Source: Neptunomonas antarctica
Lineage (GTDB): Bacteria > Pseudomonadota > Gammaproteobacteria > Pseudomonadales > Balneatricaceae
Length of the DNA: 64,000 nt
NCBI RefSeq assembly: GCF_001305295.1
Contig: NZ_LJSI01000026.1
Coordinates: 1-64,000 of the forward strand
Direction: 5' to 3'
Below the pieces are notes generated by a model. That model had not been told where the DNA came from and did no database searches. It saw nothing but the letters and a program-made list of their open reading frames with translations. Below are positions 46,400 through 55,042 of the stretch, piece by piece. Position numbers and translations under genes: made by a program. Each line of letters starts with the position of its first letter. Position 1 is the stretch's first letter.

Positions 46400-46440
46400 G
46401 GCGCTATTTCAGGATCTCTCCTGCATAGCGCCTTTTTTTT
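46400..46440 (+). terminator. Leader terminator of nasA
   Basis: GGCGCTAT (46400-46407) pairs perfectly with ATAGCGCC (46425-46432), with an inner CAGGA/TCCTG pair, followed by eight Ts. The start codon is 9 bases on. The TGGCAATGGCG before it matches the other nas leaders. Confidence 0.88.
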
Positions 46441-46449
46441 GGAATAAAT

Positions 46450-49143
46450 ATGAACATAACAGAGACAATAAAAACTACCTGTCCTTACTGTGGCGTTGGC
46501 TGCGGTGTCGATGCCAAAATTCAGCAGGGTAATCTGATAGCAGTCAGTGGCTCAACAGAACACCCCGCGAATCAGGGTAGACTCTGTGTCAAAGGCTCGG
46601 CTTTACATGAAACAGTTAGTCACCAGGGCCGCATGTTATCTCCCTCAATTGCCGGCCAAACGGTCGACTGGAACACGGCTTACTCCCACATAGCAGAGAA
46701 ACTAGCCGATATCATCGCTCAACATGGCCCCGATGCTGTGGCTATGTATGTATCCGGGCAGATTCTGACCGAAGATTATTACGTCGCTAATAAATTGATG
46801 AAAGGCTTTATTGGCACCTCTAATATTGATACCAACTCACGACTATGTATGTCTTCTGCAGTTGCTGCGCATAAACGCGCATTTGGCTCCGATACTGTAC
46901 CGGGTTGCTATGAAGACCTTGAGTTAGCTGATCTGGTAATTATCACAGGATCTAATCTGGCCTGGGCGCACCCGATTGTTTATCAGCGTTTAGCAAAAGC
47001 CAAAGCTGAACGCCCTGATATGAAGATCGTCGTCATTGATCCACGTAAAACCGCCAGCTGTGATATTGCTGATCTACATTTACCCTTAAAACCTGGTAGC
47101 GATGGATTTTTGTTTAATGGGCTGGCTCACTACCTTATTGCTCATCAAAAGCTTGATCGTCAGTTCATCGAACAGCATTGTGAGGGATTTGATGCATTAT
47201 CTGAAAGTGTGCAACAACAGACGCTGGCACAAACAGCGATCGATTGTGATGTACCTGAAGCGGCACTTAACACCCTATATCAATGGTTTGCCGAATATGA
47301 GCACAGCGTCACCCTTTTCTCACAAGGGATCAATCAATCCTCCAGCGGTGTCGATAAAGGCAACGCGATTATCAATTGCCACCTGATCACCGGGAAAATT
47401 GGCAAACCTGGCGCAACACCTTTTTCTATTACAGGCCAACCCAATGCCATGGGTGGGCGTGAAGTCGGCGGCTTAGCCAATCAGCTTGCCGCACATCTGG
47501 AGCTTAAAAACCCAGAGAGCCTCGATAAAGTACGCCGCTTCTGGGATGCGCCTAATATGGTGCACAAGGAAGGCCTTAAAGCCGTCGACATGTTTAATGC
47601 AGTCGACAGCGGGCAAATAAAAGCCATCTGGATTATTGCGACGAACCCTGTTGTTTCCATGCCTGACGCTGACAAAATCAAGCAGGCACTGACTAAATGC
47701 GACTTAGTGATTGTCTCCGATTCCAGTGACTCAACCGATACCCTGCCGTTTGCTGATGTGTGCTTACCCGCAACCACCTGGGGAGAAAAAGACGGTACGG
47801 TCACCAATTCAGACAGAACTATCTCTCGCCAACGTGGCTTCATTGCACCACCGGGAGAGGCTCAGAATGACTGGAAAATCATCTGCGAAGTCGCTAAACG
47901 TATGGGCTTTGAGGAGGCATTTGATTTCACCGGCAGTGCTGATATTTTCCGCGAACATGCCGCTTTGTCCGGATTCGAAAATCCAGAGGCTAACGGTAAG
48001 AGCGAACGTGATTTTGACATTTCCGGCCTGACCTCTCTCACCGATCTTGAATATCAGACCCTTGAACCGATTCAGTGGCCTGTCAATCAAACCTATCCAC
48101 AGGGCAGAAAACGCTTCTTTGACGATGGGCACTTTTATACACCCACGAACAAAGCGAACCTGATTTCTATCACACCACGCTTGCCTACTTATGCGGCAGA
48201 CTGCGACCAGTTAATTCTTAACACCGGACGCATCAGAGATCAGTGGCATACCATGACCCGTACCGGTAAAGCCCACCGATTATTGGAGCATATTGCGACG
48301 CCTTACGTCGAAATACATCCGCATACCGCTGAAAAATTCGATATAAAAAACAATTCACTGGTCTCTCTGAAAGACCGAAACATTGAATATATTGCGCGAA
48401 CCAAGGTCACCGATACACAACGGAAAGACTCACTGTTTGTGCCGATGCACTGGAGCGATGCGTTTGCCAGCCACGCACGCGCTAACAGCCTGGTACGTCC
48501 GATTCAGGATGCGCTTTCCGGGCAACCTGAGTTTAAGCATAGCCCGGTCACCATTTCGCCGTTATCACCACACTGGCAGGGTATTTTACTGACAGCTTCT
48601 GATTTCACACCGGATAAAACCATGGAATGGTTTAAAACGCCGCTGGCTAATGGCACGCTGTGGGAACTCATTGATCTGAATAATACGCCCGACACTGACT
48701 GGCTATCTGCGGCATTCCCGAAGGTTAGCGAATGGGTACAACTAACAGACTCAAACCAGCGCTACCTGAGTGCTGCCGGCTTTATCGACAATCAACTGCA
48801 CATAGTCCTTCTCAGTGGACCTGAACTACCTGAATATGACAAATCCTGGCTAGGCAGCCAAGTGGGAGAACGGTTCCCTGCAGACCAGGATCGTTTACGC
48901 TTACTCTCGGGGTTCCCTGCCGACCCGTCAATGCAAACAGGAAAAACCATTTGTTCTTGCTATCAGGTAGGCGAACAAACCATTATCAATGCACTAAAAA
49001 ATGGCGACGCCTGCAGTGTTGAAAGCTTAGGCTCGACGCTGAAATGTGGCAGCAATTGTGGCTCTTGCATCCCCGAGTTACGCACGCTGGTAAATGATCA
49101 CAGTTGTGACTCTGTTTCAGTTGAAACTGATAATGCCGCCTAA
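46450..49143 (+). CDS. nasA: Assimilatory nitrate reductase catalytic subunit
   Basis: Reduces nitrate to nitrite in the cytoplasm using molybdopterin. The 897-residue protein has an N-terminal [4Fe-4S] motif CPYCGVGCGV (about residue 12), a molybdopterin domain (SRLCMSSAVAAHKRAFG, GTVTNSDRTISRQRGF) and a C-terminal BFD-like [2Fe-2S] domain (ICSCYQVGEQTIINAL...KCGSNCGSC, ~835-880). This layout matches NasA of Klebsiella. The electron donor is probably the FAD oxidoreductase at 26.7 kb. It is monocistronic, away from the main nas operon, but has the same type of leader. The 3' end was duplicated to 63.1 kb. Confidence 0.95.
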   Translation: MNITETIKTTCPYCGVGCGVDAKIQQGNLIAVSGSTEHPANQGRLCVKGSALHETVSHQGRMLSPSIAGQTVDWNTAYSHIAEKLADIIAQHGPDAVAMYVSGQILTEDYYVANKLMKGFIGTSNIDTNSRLCMSSAVAAHKRAFGSDTVPGCYEDLELADLVIITGSNLAWAHPIVYQRLAKAKAERPDMKIVVIDPRKTASCDIADLHLPLKPGSDGFLFNGLAHYLIAHQKLDRQFIEQHCEGFDALSESVQQQTLAQTAIDCDVPEAALNTLYQWFAEYEHSVTLFSQGINQSSSGVDKGNAIINCHLITGKIGKPGATPFSITGQPNAMGGREVGGLANQLAAHLELKNPESLDKVRRFWDAPNMVHKEGLKAVDMFNAVDSGQIKAIWIIATNPVVSMPDADKIKQALTKCDLVIVSDSSDSTDTLPFADVCLPATTWGEKDGTVTNSDRTISRQRGFIAPPGEAQNDWKIICEVAKRMGFEEAFDFTGSADIFREHAALSGFENPEANGKSERDFDISGLTSLTDLEYQTLEPIQWPVNQTYPQGRKRFFDDGHFYTPTNKANLISITPRLPTYAADCDQLILNTGRIRDQWHTMTRTGKAHRLLEHIATPYVEIHPHTAEKFDIKNNSLVSLKDRNIEYIARTKVTDTQRKDSLFVPMHWSDAFASHARANSLVRPIQDALSGQPEFKHSPVTISPLSPHWQGILLTASDFTPDKTMEWFKTPLANGTLWELIDLNNTPDTDWLSAAFPKVSEWVQLTDSNQRYLSAAGFIDNQLHIVLLSGPELPEYDKSWLGSQVGERFPADQDRLRLLSGFPADPSMQTGKTICSCYQVGEQTIINALKNGDACSVESLGSTLKCGSNCGSCIPELRTLVNDHSCDSVSVETDNAA

Positions 49144-49158
49144 TCAGGCGGCATTATC
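49129..49158 (+). terminator. Strong hairpin overlapping the nasA stop
   Basis: GATAATGCCGCC (49129-49140) pairs perfectly with GGCGGCATTATC (49147-49158) around TAATCA, which contains the stop codon. No T-tract. In the duplicate at 63.46 kb the second arm is mutated. Confidence 0.75.
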
Positions 49159-49496
49159 AACAATTAATACCTATCTACCTTGATAGACTCTGTTCTGCTT
49201 TGAGACCCATCGACCCAAAGAGAGATAAGGGTGCGCATTCGTGTAGGGTTAGGAGGTAGCCCCTCCACTAAAAACCGAATATACATACGCGTCTTAGCCT
49301 GGGGAACATGCGATTAAGTTAACAACTAGCTGACAAAAATCTATAAATTTCCCGAACGACAACTATCAGTGATATCTTCGCCTCTTTCTTCTGTTTTTTA
49401 ACTGCTTTTCCGCACCTGTCGGCGTGTTGTATTAGCCGCTGGCTGGGTCATTATTATGCGGGTCAGCAGTGTGAAAAAATAACGCTTACTGTGCTC

Positions 49497-49527
49497 TTTA
49501 CCGGAGGCGTGAGCTGACTCCGGTAAA
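49497..49527. promoter_or_regulatory. Hairpin 1 upstream of hydrogenase operon
   Basis: TTTACCGGAG (49497-49506) pairs perfectly with CTCCGGTAAA (49518-49527). No T-tract; 10 bases from a second, stronger hairpin. It may be a leader structure or a terminator of unseen RNA. Confidence 0.6.
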
Positions 49528-49536
49528 AGGATCAAC

Positions 49537-49580
49537 GGCGGCTTAAGTTTTAATCATCTAAAATTTAAGCCGCCAATTTT
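49537..49580 (+). terminator. Hairpin 2 upstream of hydrogenase operon
   Basis: GGCGGCTTAAGTTTTA (49537-49552) pairs with TAAAATTTAAGCCGCC (49559-49574), a 16-bp stem with one G-U, followed by AATTTTATT. It looks like an intrinsic terminator. It may insulate the hydrogenase operon or end a small RNA. Confidence 0.7.
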
Positions 49581-49734
49581 ATTGACACTAAAATTTTTAA
49601 ACGTTATTAAATTAGCTATCTTCCAATCGCAATCACATCACTTCGTCATTGTTTTTATTTAACTGGCTTCAAGCATATGTTGGTATGCATACGTTAGATA
49701 AACGCATTTATAAGTGTGTAAATGGACGTTAGCA

Positions 49735-50871
49735 ATGAAGGTCCAAAACGCAACATCGTATATTTTGTTATCCGACAAGCTAAATAGCCTGATTCATAGC
49801 CTGCAGCAAGCGGGGTATCAGGTTATTGGTCCCGTCATTGTTGATCAAACCATCATTTACGACCACATCAACTCAGCAGACGATCTCCCTCAAGGCTGGA
49901 CAGACGAGCAGGATAAAGGCCGTTACCGGCTCAAACGCCGACAAGATTCTGCTTATTTCGGCTTTAACGTGGGCCCTAATTCATGGAAAAAATACCTGCA
50001 ACTGCCTCGCCGGCAAGTCTGGAACGCGCAAAAAACAGCCGATGGCATACATATTGAGCCAGTCAATAGCGCCATCACCCCACTGGCCTTTCTGGGTATA
50101 CGTAGCTGTGAGCTGCATGCAATAGCCATACAGGATCGCGTCTTTCTGTCTGGCGAATATCACAATGAAGATTACAAACAGCGCCGTCAGTCGATTTTCA
50201 CGGTAGCGGTAAACTGCACTCAGGCAGCGGCTACCTGTTTTTGCACATCCATGAATACCGGGCCAGCCGTATCCTTACCGTGCGATTTGGAAATAACTGA
50301 AATCATTAATGATAACGAGCATTATTTTTTATTACGGTGCGGATCAGAAAAAGGCGAGCTAATCCTGCAGCAGTTGCCCGTTACGCCTGCCACCTCAGAG
50401 CACCACCAGCAGCAAAAAGCAGCCATAAGCCAGGCAGAAGAGCAGATGTCAGCTGGCCCACGCATGTTTGACAGCAGCGACCTGCAGGCACTGTTATACC
50501 GTAATTATGAAAGCCCTCTTTGGAGTGATATTGCAGAGCGCTGCCTGTCCTGCGCCAATTGCACTCTGGTTTGCCCCACATGCTTTTGCTCATCCGTTGA
50601 AGACACCACGGATCTTAGCGGTGACCACGCTGAGCGATGGGAGCAGTGGGATTCCTGCTTTACCGCTGACTTCAGTTATATACACGGTGGCTCAGTTCGC
50701 CCCGACACCCGTTCACGCTACCGCCAGTGGATGACTCACAAGCTGGCAACCTGGCATGAGCAGTTCAATACCTCAGGCTGTGTAGGGTGTGGTCGCTGTG
50801 TTGCGTGGTGCCCGGTGGGTATTGATATTACCGAAGAGGTTATTCGCTTCCAAAAGGCTGACTCCTCATGA
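49735..50871 (+). CDS. Group 3b [NiFe] hydrogenase beta (Fe-S) subunit
   Basis: A ~378-residue ferredoxin-like subunit of the HydB/HyhB type in sulfhydrogenase-like hydrogenases. It has two [4Fe-4S] binding motifs near the C-terminus, CLSCANCTLVCPTCFC (about residue 270) and CVGCGRCVAWCPVGID (about 350). It passes electrons between the catalytic dimer and the FAD/NAD(P) subunit. ATG 49735 is chosen over GTG 49714, but neither has a strong ribosome-binding site. The stop overlaps the next gene by 4 bases, the first of a chain of overlaps through hypE. Confidence 0.85.
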   Translation: MKVQNATSYILLSDKLNSLIHSLQQAGYQVIGPVIVDQTIIYDHINSADDLPQGWTDEQDKGRYRLKRRQDSAYFGFNVGPNSWKKYLQLPRRQVWNAQKTADGIHIEPVNSAITPLAFLGIRSCELHAIAIQDRVFLSGEYHNEDYKQRRQSIFTVAVNCTQAAATCFCTSMNTGPAVSLPCDLEITEIINDNEHYFLLRCGSEKGELILQQLPVTPATSEHHQQQKAAISQAEEQMSAGPRMFDSSDLQALLYRNYESPLWSDIAERCLSCANCTLVCPTCFCSSVEDTTDLSGDHAERWEQWDSCFTADFSYIHGGSVRPDTRSRYRQWMTHKLATWHEQFNTSGCVGCGRCVAWCPVGIDITEEVIRFQKADSS

Positions 50872-51374
50872 AAACAATCGAAGCTCTGTTACACGATCAC
50901 CCCTTCTTTGCGGGAATGAACGACGAATATATCCGGTTAATTGCCGGGTGTGCTGTGAATCATGTCTTTAATCCGCAGGAATACATTGCCAGAGAAAATG
51001 ACCCCGCTGATTATTTCTACCTGATTCGAAACGGCCGCGTTTCAATCGAGATATCCCAGCCTAATTACGGCGCCGTCATCCTGCAAACACTACAGGATGG
51101 CGATATCTGTGGCTGGTCCTGGTTGTTTCCACCTCACCGCTGGACGTTTGATGCAAAGACGCAAACACAAGTGCAGACCCTCAAATTAGACGGACGTTGC
51201 CTGCGCACAAAGTGTGCTAATGATACGAATCTCGGCTTTGACCTGATGCAGCGTTTTGCCCGTATTATGACCGAGCGCTTACAAGCGACACGATTACAAC
51301 TATTGGATGTTTACGGCTACTCTCAAAATAAAAAAAATCATGAAACTCAAAACAAAAAGGATCAGAATCCATGA
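50868..51374 (+). CDS. CRP-like cyclic nucleotide-binding domain protein
   Basis: A 168-residue protein with a cupin-like cNMP-binding domain (residues ~10-130: FAGMNDEYIRLIAGCAVNHVFNPQEYIARENDPADYFYLIRNGRVSIEI) and a short C-terminal helix. The DNA-binding winged helix of CRP/FNR is absent. It overlaps the beta and gamma genes by 4 bases each, so it is part of the complex operon; similar proteins are found inside group 3b operons. It may sense a nucleotide or act as a structural subunit. The role is unknown. Confidence 0.8.
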   Translation: MKTIEALLHDHPFFAGMNDEYIRLIAGCAVNHVFNPQEYIARENDPADYFYLIRNGRVSIEISQPNYGAVILQTLQDGDICGWSWLFPPHRWTFDAKTQTQVQTLKLDGRCLRTKCANDTNLGFDLMQRFARIMTERLQATRLQLLDVYGYSQNKKNHETQNKKDQNP

Positions 51375-52180
51375 TCCCGGATATTTTTTATGTGCAACGC
51401 CGCATTGAGGAATATCCCGGTACGTTCACACTGCATATCAAAAAAAAGGAGGCTCACCCGCGCCTCTCTTTTCAGCCGGGTCAGTTCAATATGCTGTATG
51501 CCTTTGGTGCCGGTGAAGTCCCTATTTCAATGAGTGGATCGGTATACAACACCTCTGTCTATATACATACCATCAGAACACTGGGGCAGGTAACACAAGC
51601 ATTAGAACAGTTGCGCGAAGGGGATCAACTCGGTGTACGCGGCCCCTTTGGAAAAGGCTGGCCTGTCGGGAAAACCGCAGGTAAAACAGTGCTCCTGATA
51701 GCCGGTGGCTTAGGGCTGGCTCCATTGCGTCCACTGGTTTACAGCTTGCTCGATAAAAATAGCGCGGCAACGGATGTTCGTCTTTTTTACGGCGCCAAAA
51801 GCCAGCCTGAAATGCTGTATAGCGTCGAACTCAAACACTGGGAGCAACAGCTCACGCTACAAACCAGTGTTGATATGGCAACACCCGGCTGGCAAAGCAA
51901 TGTAGGTGCAGTAACCCACCTGCTAACCGCTACAAAGATTGACCCTGAGAACAGCATTGCCTTTATCTGTGGCCCCGAGATCATGATGCGTTTTGCCATT
52001 CAGGAACTGATCAAAAAAAACCTGCCGCGCGCATCCATTTACCTCTCCATGGAACGCAACATGAAATGCGCCATAGGCCATTGTGGCCACTGCCAATGGG
52101 GGCCTGCATTTATCTGTAAGGATGGTCCGGTGTTTTGTTATCAGGAGATTTATCCCTGGTTCCATAGGCAGGAGGTATGA
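51371..52180 (+). CDS. Group 3b hydrogenase gamma (FAD/NAD(P)) subunit
   Basis: A 269-residue flavoprotein of the ferredoxin-NADP reductase/DHOD-K type. It has [13 protein letters not shown] (FAD), [16 protein letters not shown] (NAD(P)) and a C-terminal [2Fe-2S] motif [25 protein letters not shown]. This is HydG/HyhG of sulfhydrogenases. It links hydrogen to NAD(P)H. Confidence 0.87.
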   Translation: MIPDIFYVQRRIEEYPGTFTLHIKKKEAHPRLSFQPGQFNMLYAFGAGEVPISMSGSVYNTSVYIHTIRTLGQVTQALEQLREGDQLGVRGPFGKGWPVGKTAGKTVLLIAGGLGLAPLRPLVYSLLDKNSAATDVRLFYGAKSQPEMLYSVELKHWEQQLTLQTSVDMATPGWQSNVGAVTHLLTATKIDPENSIAFICGPEIMMRFAIQELIKKNLPRASIYLSMERNMKCAIGHCGHCQWGPAFICKDGPVFCYQEIYPWFHRQEV

Positions 52181-52187
52181 CAAACCA

Positions 52188-52982
52188 ATGAAAACGATGC
52201 CTAAACTAGCGGTATGGAAATTCACCTCCTGCGACGGTTGCCAGCTAAGTTTGCTCGACTGTGAAGATGAGCTGTTATTGCTCGCCGGGCAGATCGACAT
52301 TGCCTACTTTATGGAAGCATCGAGCCGTCAGGTCGACGGGCCTTATGATCTTTCTATTGTCGAAGGCTCTATTACAACGGCCGATGAAGCAGAACGGATT
52401 CAGAAGATCCGCCAGCAATCGCACACATTAATCACCATCGGTGCCTGTGCTTCATCCGGGGGTATTCAGGCATTACGTAACTTTGCTGACGTAACTGAAT
52501 TTACATCGCTGGTTTATGCCCATCCCGAATATATTGCCACATTAAAAACCTCCAGTGCCATCAGCGACCATATACGTGTCGATTTCGTATTACAGGGTTG
52601 TCCGATCAATAAGGCACAATTGTTAGAAGTAATCAGCGCTTATCTGAACCAGCGCAAGCCACAAATTCCGGCGCATTCGGTGTGTATGGAATGTAAGCTC
52701 AAAGGAAACATCTGTGTCATGGTTGCCCACGGAACCCCCTGTATGGGGCCCGTCACTCACGCTGGCTGCGGTGCCATCTGCCCGAGCTACAATCGCGGTT
52801 GCTATGGCTGTTATGGCCCGAAAGAAAACCCCAATACCGCATCGTTAAGCCACTGGTGGCAAACGGAACTAGGCAGCGACAACGCCACTCTGCTGGAAAA
52901 CTTCCGCAATATGAATGCAGCGGCACCGGCTTTTGCCACTCAAAGCCTGACGTTTATCGAGAAAAACCATGAAGAAAAGTAA
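52188..52982 (+). CDS. Group 3b [NiFe] hydrogenase small (delta) subunit
   Basis: About 264 residues from ATG 52188, with GGAGG 12 bases upstream; a longer frame is rejected because it lacks a start signal and overlaps the gamma gene. The N-terminus [21 protein letters not shown] binds the proximal cluster. The C-terminal Cys motifs [13 protein letters not shown]...[26 protein letters not shown] bind more clusters. This is the HydD/HyhD type without a signal peptide, so the enzyme is cytoplasmic. It overlaps the large subunit by 14 bases. Confidence 0.9.
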   Translation: MKTMPKLAVWKFTSCDGCQLSLLDCEDELLLLAGQIDIAYFMEASSRQVDGPYDLSIVEGSITTADEAERIQKIRQQSHTLITIGACASSGGIQALRNFADVTEFTSLVYAHPEYIATLKTSSAISDHIRVDFVLQGCPINKAQLLEVISAYLNQRKPQIPAHSVCMECKLKGNICVMVAHGTPCMGPVTHAGCGAICPSYNRGCYGCYGPKENPNTASLSHWWQTELGSDNATLLENFRNMNAAAPAFATQSLTFIEKNHEEK

Positions 52983-54288
52983 AGTCATCAAGGTCGATTA
53001 TCTGGCCCGTGTCGAGGGCGAAGGAGCGCTGTATATCCGTTATGACGAAGCGGGCGTTGATGACGTACAGCTGAAAATTTTCGAACCACCGCGATTTTTC
53101 GAAGCCTTTTTACGAGGGCGCGATTATCTGGAAGCACCGGATATCACGGCGCGCATCTGTGGTATCTGCCCGGTCGCCTATCAAATGAGCGCCGTACATG
53201 CGATGGAAAACGCATTGGATATTACTCCTGCCAATGAAATACGAGAACTACGCAGATTACTCTATTGCGGAGAATGGATCGAAAGCCATGTACTGCATAT
53301 CTATATGCTGCACGCACCGGACTTTCTTGGCTACGAGAGTGCCGTTGCGATGGCTAAGGATTACCCGCAGATTGTGCAACGCGGACTACACATTAAGAAA
53401 ATCGGCAATGCGATTGTTAATTTAATCGGAGGCCGGGAAATCCATCCAATCAACGTTCGCGTTGGCGGTTTTTACCGTATGCCAACCGTCTCTGAGTTAC
53501 AGCCGTTACGTGAGGAACTACTCAAAGGCCGGGATATGGCCATCGAATCAGCTCGCTGGGTTGCCTCTCTGCCGTTTCCCGAATTCAAGCGTGATGCACC
53601 TTTCGCTTATGAATTTGTTGCCCTGTCACATCCCGACGAATACCCGATGAATGAAGGCCGCATCATCTCTTCTACGGGGTTAGATATTAACGCTCAGCAA
53701 TATGAAGAGTATTTTGCAGAAGAACATGTAAAGCACAGCAATGCTTTACACAGTGTTATTAAAGGGCGCGAAAAAGGTAAGGATGCTTATCTGGTAGGCC
53801 CGATGGCGCGTTATAACCTTAACTATGACCGGCTTTCGCCGCTGACCAAAAGCATCGCTAAAGAGATTGGCTTCCCGCCATTTTGTGATAATCCCTTCCA
53901 GAGTATTATCGTGCGTAGCCTTGAAGTGCTCTACGCCTTTGATGAAGCTTTGCGGATTATTGATAGTTATCAGCGCCCCCATACGCCTTATATAAAAACA
54001 CAAGCTAAAGCCGCAACCGGATACGCGGTTACCGAAGCACCTCGTGGGTTGCTTTATCATCACTACAGTATCGATGCACAGGGGAAAATCACAGAGGCTA
54101 AAATCGTTGCCCCGACTTCTCAGAACCAGAAAACAATAGAGAACGACCTGCGTTATCTGGTCCCTCACTATATGCACCTTGAGGAAGAAAAACTCCGCGC
54201 TCTATGTGAGCAGGCCATCCGCAATTACGACCCTTGCATCTCCTGTGCGACCCACTTTCTCAAGATACATAGGGAAAAAAACGAATGA
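52969..54288 (+). CDS. Group 3b [NiFe] hydrogenase large (alpha) subunit
   Basis: The 439-residue catalytic subunit, HydA/HyhA type. The N-terminal motif [23 protein letters not shown] and the C-terminal [14 protein letters not shown] hold the four Cys that bind nickel and iron. After the C-terminal His, the protein ends with a short extension ([10 protein letters not shown]) that is probably removed by the protease encoded next. It overlaps that gene by 4 bases. Substrate is H2 with NAD(P)+; direction cannot be set from sequence. Confidence 0.92.
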   Translation: MKKSKVIKVDYLARVEGEGALYIRYDEAGVDDVQLKIFEPPRFFEAFLRGRDYLEAPDITARICGICPVAYQMSAVHAMENALDITPANEIRELRRLLYCGEWIESHVLHIYMLHAPDFLGYESAVAMAKDYPQIVQRGLHIKKIGNAIVNLIGGREIHPINVRVGGFYRMPTVSELQPLREELLKGRDMAIESARWVASLPFPEFKRDAPFAYEFVALSHPDEYPMNEGRIISSTGLDINAQQYEEYFAEEHVKHSNALHSVIKGREKGKDAYLVGPMARYNLNYDRLSPLTKSIAKEIGFPPFCDNPFQSIIVRSLEVLYAFDEALRIIDSYQRPHTPYIKTQAKAATGYAVTEAPRGLLYHHYSIDAQGKITEAKIVAPTSQNQKTIENDLRYLVPHYMHLEEEKLRALCEQAIRNYDPCISCATHFLKIHREKNE

Positions 54289-54791
54289 AACCATTGATTA
54301 TCAGCATAGGAAACCGCTACCGCTGTGATGATGGTGTCGGCCCCTATACGTTTGACCTGTTAAAGCCGATCCTTGCTCAATCCAGTGATTTTATCGAAAG
54401 CACAGGGGATACATCCGCCTTACTTGATATCTGGCAAGACAGAGACAAAGTGATTTTAATCGACGCCTGCTGCTCGGCGAGTACAGCTGATGCCGCTGAT
54501 TTATCTACAATACAGACAGGCCAGATTTTCAGGCTGGATGGTCTGAATGAAAACCTGCCCGCCGACAATCCAGTGTCATCCAACCATGCGATCAGTATTG
54601 CCAATGCCATTGAACTCGCCAGATTACTCCATCAACTGCCCAAGTCACTGACTATCTACAGCATTGCAGGCAACAATTTTTCGCAAGGTGATGTTATCAG
54701 CCCGCGCCTTGTCATCGCTGCGCAAAAATTGGCTGCCCTCATTTGTAACGAACTCAACTCAGGAGATAGAGCATGCACGAACACTCCCTGA
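54285..54791 (+). CDS. Hydrogenase maturation endopeptidase
   Basis: A 168-residue HyaD/HybD/HoxW-type protease that cuts the C-terminal extension from the large subunit after nickel insertion. [16 protein letters not shown] has the GN-x(4)-DDG-x-G motif, with metal-binding Asp, and [10 protein letters not shown] follows. It lies next to the large-subunit gene, which it presumably serves. Confidence 0.85.
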   Translation: MKPLIISIGNRYRCDDGVGPYTFDLLKPILAQSSDFIESTGDTSALLDIWQDRDKVILIDACCSASTADAADLSTIQTGQIFRLDGLNENLPADNPVSSNHAISIANAIELARLLHQLPKSLTIYSIAGNNFSQGDVISPRLVIAAQKLAALICNELNSGDRACTNTP

Positions 54792-55042
54792 TGAAAGATT
54801 TACTGGGTAAAATTCATCAACTCAGCCGTATTGAAAAGAAACCACTGATGGCAGTCAACATTCAACTGGGAGAGTTAGCACACATTTCCAGCAGCCATCT
54901 GCGTGAACATTTTGAGCACGAAGTATCGGGAACCGCTTTACAGGGAGTCATGCTGAATATTGAAGAACTGGTCGGTATTGATCACCCCCAGGCTCAGGAT
55001 ATTGTGCTGCAAAGTCTGGAATTTGAAGACAATGGCGATTGA
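54773..55042 (+). CDS. hypA: HypA-like nickel chaperone lacking the zinc ribbon
   Basis: An 89-residue protein that begins like HypA ([18 protein letters not shown]; the N-terminal His binds Ni) and has VNIQLGELAHISSSHLREHFEHEV. HypA is normally about 113 residues with two CxxC motifs. Here the C-terminal half (LNIEELVGIDHPQAQDIVLQSLEFEDNGD) has no cysteine. It may be a short variant or a degenerate one. It overlaps the protease and hypF genes, and hypB is not in the operon. Confidence 0.8.
   Translation: MHEHSLMKDLLGKIHQLSRIEKKPLMAVNIQLGELAHISSSHLREHFEHEVSGTALQGVMLNIEELVGIDHPQAQDIVLQSLEFEDNGD

Larger units (their letters stand above)
46001..46449. other. Leader and promoter region of nasA
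   Basis: A 449-base region without a gene. It holds a sigma-54-like promoter (46301-46318) and the attenuator (46400-46440), annotated separately. The stretch 46120-46300 is AT-rich with no other clear signal. Confidence 0.55.
49159..49734. other. Region between nasA and the hydrogenase operon
   Basis: No gene. The first ~150 bases, with an AGGAGGTAGCCCCTCC hairpin near 49250, are repeated downstream of the nasA duplicate at 63.5 kb. Two strong hairpins (49497-49527 and 49537-49574) lie before the hydrogenase genes, annotated separately. Confidence 0.6.

Noticed and set aside
49735-54288. Assignment to dissimilatory sulfite reductase (Asr) genes
   Set aside because: The beta and gamma subunits resemble AsrA/AsrB, but the [NiFe] large and small subunits and hyp genes follow, so it is a hydrogenase.
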